From NCBI RefSeq assembly GCF_000003195.3, contig NC_012873.2, positions 19,577,161 through 19,641,160 of the forward strand: a DNA stretch of 64,000 nucleotides. The letters are read 5' to 3'. The stretch's first letter is position 1. Each line of letters starts with the position of its first letter. Of this stretch, positions 56,748 to 64,000 are shown in pieces. Source of the stretch: Sorghum bicolor. Taxonomy: Eukaryota; Streptophyta; Magnoliopsida; Poales; Poaceae. The notes beneath the pieces were generated by a model that saw nothing but the letters and a program-made list of their open reading frames with translations, was not told where the DNA came from and made no database searches. The position numbers and the translations under genes are program-made.

Positions 56748-58394
56748 TGTTGGGCATTCTTAACGTCATTACCAAAGGTAGACTTAGTTTTCTAATTCTG
56801 ATAACGGCGCCAAAAATGCCGAATCTATCCCTCATGCCACTTAAGCCAAGTTGTCATCTCCAGCATGACATGAGAGACGCGGTATTGAAATATGCAATTG
56901 CTCTTCTGAATGAATAATAAATGAGATCTGCAAGCGCACAGATTAATACCTATGTAGCATTTTAACCGGGAAGTATTCCAGGTATCGTTATTTATATTTT
57001 TACCACTGGGAAGGGATTGCTAATCATCAATGTTGATCATGGAATGAAATATAGAATTGAGTATCTATCATTGCATGTGTAATAGGGAGCATTTATCTAT
57101 CTCTTTTATATAGGGATAAATGTCAAATAAAATATAGATAAAGTATGAATGGTGACAAAGATAATTAATCTGATTAGCATAACTAGCCACATATAATAAT
57201 GATAAGCACCTCAATAGATATTCTAGCAAGTCATTAGTATGGAATTAGGACGAACTACAAGAATATTTCCTAAGTTATTCTTAACTATAAAGTTTAACAT
57301 ATCATAGTTAGTGCAATTATACTTGGCAATCATTGCGAGACAGGACTACGCCCATGAGTGATATTATCAAGGAAGATGAGAAACATAGCAATCACTCTCA
57401 TATAATAATGTTGCTCTGCCTGCCCTATACACGGGAGGGGGACTATATAAGAATCAATGGAGCTGTCACCACCACGAACTACCCCGCGATCCGGCATATA
57501 GGGTACAATCGTAGATAAATACTGTATAGGCACCACGCCTACACAATACTTATCATTTACCCATTGTACACATGGATAAACGCTATACGATCCTAAACAT
57601 GTATATAATTCCAATCTAACTAAGTCAAGCATATAACTATGATAAAATAAGAACGATATAATTGCAAATATAAACAAGTAGAGTAAAGTCATAATCAATA
57701 TATTGAAGTAGAACAAAGTCATATTCATAATATTGAAGAACAATGATGAACAAATGAAGAACAGTAGAGGAATTACCAAGAATCTTCTTGACAGGTCTGG
57801 AAACCAATCGAAGATTGACTCCTAGTTCTAATCCTATGTAGCTATGCTAAACAAGAGATCTAGTTGATGTGGTGGCTCTAGGGCTTGATCAGAGACTTCT
57901 TCTCCCGAGATGAATGATTGAATTAGGGTTTCAGAGGTTCCTCCTCCAGGGGCCAGGGGGCCTGCTTATATAGTCCCTCCAAATGAATATGGGCTGTCGG
58001 ATCAAACCGACCTTAATCGCACGGTTTTTCTTAATCCTCTAGGTCGGTGGAGCATTATCCGCGAGACGGAGCCTGATTGGCCCAGGCAGCAGGGCGGGTG
58101 CCGAAGGGGGGAGGGCGGGCGCCCTGTCCCCAGGCCCTTTCGGCCTTCCGCTCGTTCCCATGGCTTCTGGACTCTTCTAGGTTAGGGAAAATTGCACGGC
58201 ATGTAATTATCTCTATGTAAACCCGACGTGTGGGCCTTTCCTTCATATTTCCTGATAACCCCCTGTAGAAATAGACAAACACCAAAACTCGTGGAATTCT
58301 GTCAGATAAAACCCTAAGTCTGGGTGTCGGTTGTATTTGGGTCCTTTTCTCTATTTATTTGTTGATTATATTTGATACTTAAGGACTGTCTACA
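56748..58394 (-). repeat. 3' LTR of element F
   Basis: About 1647 bp, TGTTGGGCATTC to GGACTGTCTACA on the plus strand, followed by the PPT-type AACTCCCCCAAGC. A minus-strand TATA box (GACTATATAAGC) lies at 57965-57976. An Asp-PBS-like AACGGCGCCA occurs 58 bp inside the LTR, at 56806-56815. The left border is set by where Sirevirus gag homology stops and TG begins. Confidence 0.75.
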
Positions 58395-59689
58395 AACTCC
58401 CCCAAGCTTACCTCTTGCTCGTCCATGAGCAAGGATAATCTCAGTGATGGATCAGAAGTTGCTGTAATGCCTTTGAGTTTTGACGGTACACATGCTTTCA
58501 AATAAGGTCTCATCTCTGAGTTAGAGTAAATTGTCATGACTTAAAACTTACTCATTTTACCTTTCACCATGGGACTTGTAACCGTCACTTCTGTCTTGAG
58601 CAGTTAAAAGATAGAATGGTCTAGTCAAGCGCCATGTCTCTTATTTTTGATCAGCTATAGCTCTGGAGTTTTTGCAGATTTTCAAATAAAACTCAGAGAT
58701 TCCTTGTATGACTCTCTCAGATCTCTCTTTTGTGGTATTTCTGGATCCTTACCAAGGCAGTGATGGTATATGCCTTCTCTCAAAGTATGTAGTATTTGTG
58801 GTATGAAGCATAGTGACCTTGCCTTCTCTCTCACCCTACTTTAATAAGGCTTTTGATATCTGGAGCTTATAGGTTGGAGATAGAGTATACATACTTACAA
58901 GACATTTATTGCATAGTCAAACCATGGATCCAGAGGAACAAGTCAATAAGTCAAATCAAGATGTGCATGTGTGGCGAATGAATGGTGTATGGTGATGATG
59001 GTGATAACAATGGTGAAAGTCTAATTCTACTTTTTGCTCTTTTGAGGGGATACATACCGTTCTTGCTCTTTTGAAACTTTTTGAGGAGAATGAGATGCTC
59101 TACATTTTCTTTTTCTTTCCTCTCAAGTGGGTATCTTGTACCCCTAATTCTACTGTCAGACACTTGTCCATTTTTACCTCTCGCCTCACTTTTTCTTTTC
59201 TTTCGAGGTTCCGGGCACTTGCCCCTTTTTATTTCCTTGTATACTTTCTCTTTTTTTTCTTTTTTTTAGAGCACTCATCTCCTGAAATAATACAGCAAAT
59301 GGTGGTAACCAAGATAACTTGAGCATTTATTTCACAGGGAAAAACAGAAATAGGAGAATGTTTTTGGCTCTTCTCTCCCGGATTAGGAGTAGAATACTTT
59401 TGGGTGGCTCTGGAGATGGAAATGAGTGGATATATGTGGATGCGTACTTCCAGAGTACAAACAGCATGTGTGAGTGAACGTGCAAGTGAATCTTGATTTT
59501 AATCACATGACAAGTTCCTCAGGGTCTACACAGCTTGACCACACTCAATGCTCATAAGCAGTAAAAAGTAAATGTGTGGCTCAAAATCTAGCAAGCATGT
59601 ATGTATGGCTGTGGTAGGAATTTAAACTCTCATCATACAGGAACTCATCATGTGATATTTTAAAGATTTTCAAAGATAAAATTCTCCAG
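58395..59689 (-). other. 3' non-coding interior of element F
   Basis: PPT followed by about 1.3 kb without a supported ORF. T- and C-rich stretches (59090-59270) share phrases with the Athila-2 3' interior at 31500-31620 (CCCCTAATTCTACTG, CACTTGTCCATTTTT, GCACTTGCCCCTTTTTATTTCC). It is a conserved untranslated region of the family. Confidence 0.7.
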
Positions 59690-60401
59690 TGTTGATGAAA
59701 AAGCTGATCTGCAAACACAAAGGGCTAATACCCGATTCAAACGTTAAGGCGTGCCAGCCGATTTGACCTTACTATCGGCAAAGGTGATAACTTGAATACT
59801 TTTGTCCCAACAACAGCGATGCGCCCGGATGCCACGGCCAAGAGGTATTCACACGGAACTTGAGAATACACCGAGCTTAAGTCGACGAACTCCTAAGAAC
59901 TCGTAGTAAAAAGGAAAATATGACGAAGTCGTCGAAAAAGTAGATGCTGGAATATGAGTAAAAACTTGTGTTTGATTGATTGATAGATATTTTTTGCAAG
60001 GCCCCAGGGTCTACATTTATACCCTGCTCAAAGAGCTACAATCAGACACAACTAGAACTCGAATTCCAAATTAAACAGAATCCGTATACAAAACGATTTA
60101 AATAACTAAGGACAACACAAAACTATCCTCCCGTGACATACTGGGACACCACCATGGACCAATCGGCAACCTTCAGGTCCTTCCAAATCATCGGCAGATT
60201 CCTCATCGTAGCCATCGGCAAAAGCTAACGCTTGACCATCGGCATGAACGCGTCACCACCCATGGACTTAGTCTCATTCAGCTGTCCCTTCATCGGCAAC
60301 CACCCTCATCGGCAACTCCCCTGTAGACCAGTTACTGTTACCCTATCTTGCCGATCTACACTCTACCGATCCTGGGTACGTGTCCAAAAACGGTGTCAAC
60401 A
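59690..60401 (-). repeat. Tat-3 3' LTR
   Basis: 712 bp, TGTTGATGAAAAAGC to AACGGTGTCAACA, colinear with the Tat-2 LTRs. The PPT (minus strand AAATTGGGGGGCATG) follows at 60402-60416. Confidence 0.92.
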
Positions 60402-60959
60402 CATGCCCCCCAATTTCAGAGTATAAAATCATTAATGCTCCGAAATTCTCTGCAATAATGATGCCTTTCCGCAATTAATCCTCTCAATTTGGTAACCGAC
60501 CGTTGAAGCCAAACAACTCTGGCCTGATTCTTCCGCAGATTCCTCGAATTTCTCAACCTTCCGAACTGGACATCTCCACCATATTCGCCCATCGGCAATA
60601 TTACCGTTAGAAGGAGCTGCCGATGGACCAACCAGGAAATCCCGCACAGTGAAATATCTTTAGATTATGACCGCTTCCTGTCAAATCACCTGTGCAATCC
60701 CTTGATTACCGTGCGAACAGTTACCATATCCACCTGAGTACTCTCGGATTTCACGGATACGGTGAAGAGATAAGTCAGATTTGCCCTTGCCCGTTTTGTC
60801 CTATAAATAGTTCCTTCTCGGGTACTCCTTCCCCATCGCATCATTCTATAGCCCCAACTTTACTTTTCTGGCGGTGGCGCTGTTCGAGAGCTCCAAGAAC
60901 TCCAACGAAGACCTTTCTTCACCAACCTCAAAGTCTTCGATCATCTTCCTCGCGAGGAG
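60402..60959 (+). promoter_or_regulatory. PPT and promoter region of the Tat-3 antisense gene
   Basis: Colinear with 41146-41807. The TATA box CTATAAATAG is conserved at 60801-60810, about 150 bp before the ATG. One ATCGGCA-rich block is shorter than in Tat-2. Confidence 0.6.
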
Positions 60960-63900
60960 ATGGCCATCAACTTTGCTGTTCCCGAGGTCAGTTTCTACCT
61001 CTTGTACTTTTACCATACCCTTGTTCATTCGCAATTTATTTTACTGAACATTCTTCTTCTTCTTCTTTTGTTCTTCTTTTTATCCTTAAAAACCTCTAGG
61101 ATTTGTCCAATAAAATTGTCATTCCTACCGATCAGCCACACCTCCAATGTCTCGGTCCGCTAGGGAACCCAGATCCTACCGATCTAATCAACGCAGAAAC
61201 CAACAGAATCCCGTTTAGAGCCGAGAACTTTTCTCTAGATCTGTGGAAAGACGCCTTCCATTCCTGGCCCAGTCCTACCAAGGGATGGAAGGATTGGTTC
61301 TTGAGAGTCAGCCATTCTAATGAGGTTCAGTGGGGCGAGCGAAAACTGGACCAATGCATCAGATTGTCCCATGCCGATATGCATAGGAATGAGTCTCTGC
61401 TGATTGCTGCATCATATTTTTGGTCAGACACACTTAATGCCTTTGTTTTCGGCCATGACCCTGCTTCTCCCACTCTTGCCGATGTGCTCATGCTCACTGG
61501 CTTAGAGTATCCACTGCCGATAGTAGTCACATCTTTGACACCACACCTAGTGCTAAAGTGGAAACCCGCTCTATTGGCGGCTGGTCTGGGTACATTCAGA
61601 AGTACCGTAGAATGGGGCCTGTCAACATAAAGGAACAGACCACCTTTCTGAACATGTGGCTGGACAAATTTGTGTTCTATGGTCGATCGGCGGGACCAAC
61701 CTCTGTCTACCTATCGGCAGCATAGAGATTAGCTAATGGTGGCCGATTTCCCCTCGGCCGATACCTTCTTGGCTCTGCCTATCATCTCCTCCACCAAGTG
61801 TCTAGGAAACTTCTGCTCGGCGAGTCCATCGGCAATTTAGGGGGCCCCTCGTGGTTCATCAATATGTGGCTTAGCCTCCATATGCACAAGCATCTTGAGT
61901 TCAACCTCTTCGCACAACGCTTCCCTAGGGACATAGCCGAGGATTATGAATTTGATGAAGAAGAATCGGCAACTCGTCCTCCTCTGAACTTTGGCGAGGC
62001 TACCATAGTTCTACCTGGTACAGGTGGTAATGTAGACCAGGTTAGCCGATTCTTCCAGACCCTGTACGAAGGCCTGACCAGAGAACAGCGAGCATGGATG
62101 CCTTATGAAGATCCAGACACCATGTTTCCTTTGATCTTCCATCCGTTCAACGACGCTCTTAATAAAGATCATGATGTGATGATGGCACTTATCACTCCAA
62201 GAGCCATACCAGTAAACTTCTTCGGCAGTGGGAAAGCTTCCAACCAAACCTATGAATTTTACAACCCATCGGCATTAGCCCGTCAAATAGCTTTCGGTCA
62301 GCTGCCGATTGCACTTTGTTATGCCGATGTGATAAAACCCAGGGAAACCATCACCAGCCTCCTCGAGTGGACCAGGTAGCTCAACTGCCCCCGAGTGCCG
62401 ATACCGATGCAGATTTATCAGAGTGGGTCCCGGCCCTCTTCATCACTCAGGCGTACAAACAATGGTGGGAAGAATGGAAGGAGCATTTGTTCTGCAAATC
62501 GGCTCTTACGTACCGTGGCATGATCGACTGCCAGTACAAAGTCCCCAATAATACTATAAGTATTTCCAATCTGATGTCTCAATCCTTTCACTTTTACTTC
62601 CATCGGTAACTCACTTTCTGTGTTACATTACAGGTTGATAACATCCCCCCATCGGTCAGCAGGAGCGGCAAGCCGATCGAGCTTTTTCCATCAGGTCCAA
62701 TCTCTTCGATCGGCAACAATGCTCCCACCTTGGCTGCTATAATGCATCAGGGTGTACGTCTCAAGAAAGTCACTACCAAGCGGACAAAAACATCTCCATC
62801 GGTAGCTGCCTCTGCTTTGGCGCAAGCCTTCAAGGTAAATCTTCAAATTTCTTTACCGATTCCATTCTTACATCTGTTACACTTGTACTCACGAATTCTC
62901 ATTCTTGGTACAGCACACCGGCGCATCGGCAAGGACCAGAAGCACAAGTGCCGATGCCCCCCAGTCCAGTCAGCCGAAGAGAAAAGGTGCCAAGAGTACC
63001 AGATCACAAGCAAAGCGTCAAAGAACAGCAACGCCTTCTCCTCCCCCAGTATCTCCAATCTCGGTGGAATCTTCTCCTTCTTCTCTAGAAACCCAGACAC
63101 AGCAGGTACCACCTCCTTCTCAACCACAGGAAGCACCCCAAGTGGAAGAACTCCAACCAGAAGAGGCTCGGCCAGAAGAAACATCGGCTGATGTGCGCGA
63201 GCAGACTACCGATCCGGCAAGCTTGATCATAACATCGGTAGTTTCCTCGATCCAGACAAGCACTGCACCTCCTCAAGGTAACATATTCTCCATGAAACCA
63301 TTACCGATGAACCTATTTTTCCAACTCATAAGTATTTCTGTGATCCTTCCAGCTGACATAGTCTCATCGGCAATTTCAGCCGATCAGCCCGTAGTTCCAT
63401 TGGCATCATCTAGTCAGAGGCGAGAAATTGCCTTGAAACAAGTAAGTTATCCAATCTTTATTTGTATCATTTATCAATACTTAACCATAGAATAACTTAT
63501 TCCATTTCCTTTTTAGGAACAGGACTCCCCCGACAGTCTGTTCTCCTTTGCCATCGACATCTCCGAAGATGAAGGTGAGGAGGCAAGCTCTTCTCGAGCA
63601 GTTGGAATTACATCGGCAGAAATGAGGGCAAGGTTAGAAGAATTATCAGCCCTCCTTCATCAAGATACAGCCCAACTGGTTGATGATTTCGATCCGACCA
63701 AGGCTTTGTTCAAGACCCTCAGAGGCCAAATCCCCGCCGATGCCGAAGAAGTTCTTTTTCAAGCTGCACATCTAGAGAGCTGTCAGCTGCAGTACCAGAG
63801 GGCTGCCCAACGTCTTGCCGATAGAGCTGCTCATGCCCAGCTCTTTGAGGAGATGATGAAGGTAAAACTCCTTGCCGATGAGAAACACAAGAGCATCGGC

Positions 63901-64000
63901 ATTCTGACATCCTCAGGAGATGTATTGAAACAAAAGATTTCTGATCTATCGGCGAGAAGAGAAGTTCTGTTGGCAGAACTCAAACAGGTAGAAGAAGCCT
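60960..64000 (+). pseudogene. Antisense six-exon gene of Tat-3, 3' end outside window
   Basis: Exons by comparison with Tat-2: 60960-60986 (MAINFAVPE), 61100-62555, 62634-62834, 62914-63277, 63353-63441 and 63517 onward. Exon 2 encodes the plant-mobile-domain-like region (ESLLIAASYFWSDTLNAFVF). Exon 6 enters the coiled coil. Lesions differ from those of Tat-2: one base is missing near 61507 (frameshift after MLTGLE), TAG occurs at 61723-61725, one base is missing near 62380, and the intron 2 donor is AT (62556-62557) where Tat-2 has GT. The codons that are stops in Tat-2 at 42612 and 42900 are CGA here, so the common ancestor was open at those sites. Confidence 0.8.

Larger units (their letters stand above)
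56748..59689 (-). mobile_element. Element F: Athila-like retrotransposon, 3' end only, inserted in gag of S
   Basis: Minus-strand element with its 3' LTR (56748-58394) abutting the interrupted Sirevirus gag and its PPT and 3' interior to the right, until Tat-3 interrupts it at 59690. The LTR resembles the Athila A/2 LTRs in parts (GCAAGCGCACAG, TTTTTACCACTGGGA, CCTCCTCCAGGGGCCAGGGG, CTCGTGGAATTCTGTCAGAT), but it is longer and diverged. The expected 5-bp target copy is TGCAC (56743-56747); its partner is outside the window. Confidence 0.8.
59690..64000 (-). mobile_element. Tat-3: second copy of the Tat-2 family, cut by the window edge
   Basis: The 3' LTR (59690-60401), PPT, promoter region and most of the plus-strand antisense gene are present in the same order and spacing as in Tat-2. 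Gag-pol must lie right of the window. The expected target copy at the left is TCCAG (59685-59689). Copy-to-copy similarity to Tat-2 is high but clearly lower than that between the two Tat-2 LTRs. Confidence 0.93.

Noticed and set aside
56748..56917. C-terminal extension of the Sirevirus gag frame
   Set aside because: These 57 codons read into the LTR of element F by chance. Sirevirus wording stops at KFIGA.

Overview
This 64 kb window is intergenic plant DNA that consists almost entirely of nested LTR retrotransposons plus one hAT-type DNA transposon. I found no intact host gene, rRNA, tRNA gene or CRISPR array. The element types point to a large-genome grass, and protein and LTR wording suggests an Andropogoneae species (sorghum, sugarcane, Miscanthus or maize relatives). 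That species group is inference. The types seen are Athila and Tat lineage Ty3/gypsy elements, a Sirevirus-type copia element with CACCGGAC/GTCCGGTG palindromes, and a very long-LTR Ty3-like element.

Layout, left to right. (1) 1-3544 and 17925-21616: minus-strand Athila-like element A (protease and gag remnants, tRNA-Asp PBS, 5' LTR). It is split by Tat-1 (3545-17924, plus strand, TSD ACAAG), and its LTR is split again by a 2.4 kb non-autonomous hAT (18964-21355, 8-bp TSD CCCCGTTC). (2) 21617-27420: minus-strand element G (gag remnant, tRNA-iMet PBS, 4.26 kb LTR). (3) 27421-27713: LTR end of a minus-strand Athila-like element D. (4) 27714-29045: 5' LTR, PBS and gag start of a plus-strand relative, E, so that D and E form a large inverted repeat. 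(5) From 29046: plus-strand Sirevirus S. Its 5' LTR is split at 29813 by Athila-2 (29814-53449, minus, TSD AGAGT) and resumes at 53450-54721, followed by gag to 56747. (6) Athila-2 itself holds a solo Sirevirus LTR (33001-34936, TSD AAGGC) and Tat-2 (40433-52860, minus, TSD CACTC). (7) The gag of S is cut at 56748 by Athila-like element F. F is in turn cut at 59690 by Tat-3, which runs off the right edge.

How the genes work together. Each retrotransposon carries, or carried, gag, protease, reverse transcriptase, RNase H and integrase. Nearly all are broken by nonsense codons and frameshifts. Tat-1 is the youngest-looking: its LTRs differ by about 1.5 % by eye, and its roughly 2126-codon gag-pol has only two in-frame stops.

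The most interesting signal is shared by all three Tat copies. Between pol and the 3' LTR, on the strand opposite gag-pol, each carries a multi-exon gene with its own TATA box and GT-AG introns. The predicted protein has an N-terminal Transposase_28 domain (Tat-1) or plant-mobile-domain-like region (Tat-2 and Tat-3), a low-complexity middle and a C-terminal coiled coil. It runs convergently into pol, with hairpin-forming sequence in the junction. These elements are also saturated with an element-specific short word (GCCGAT/ATCGGC in Tat-2 and Tat-3, TCGAG/CTCGA in Tat-1) in both coding and non-coding parts.
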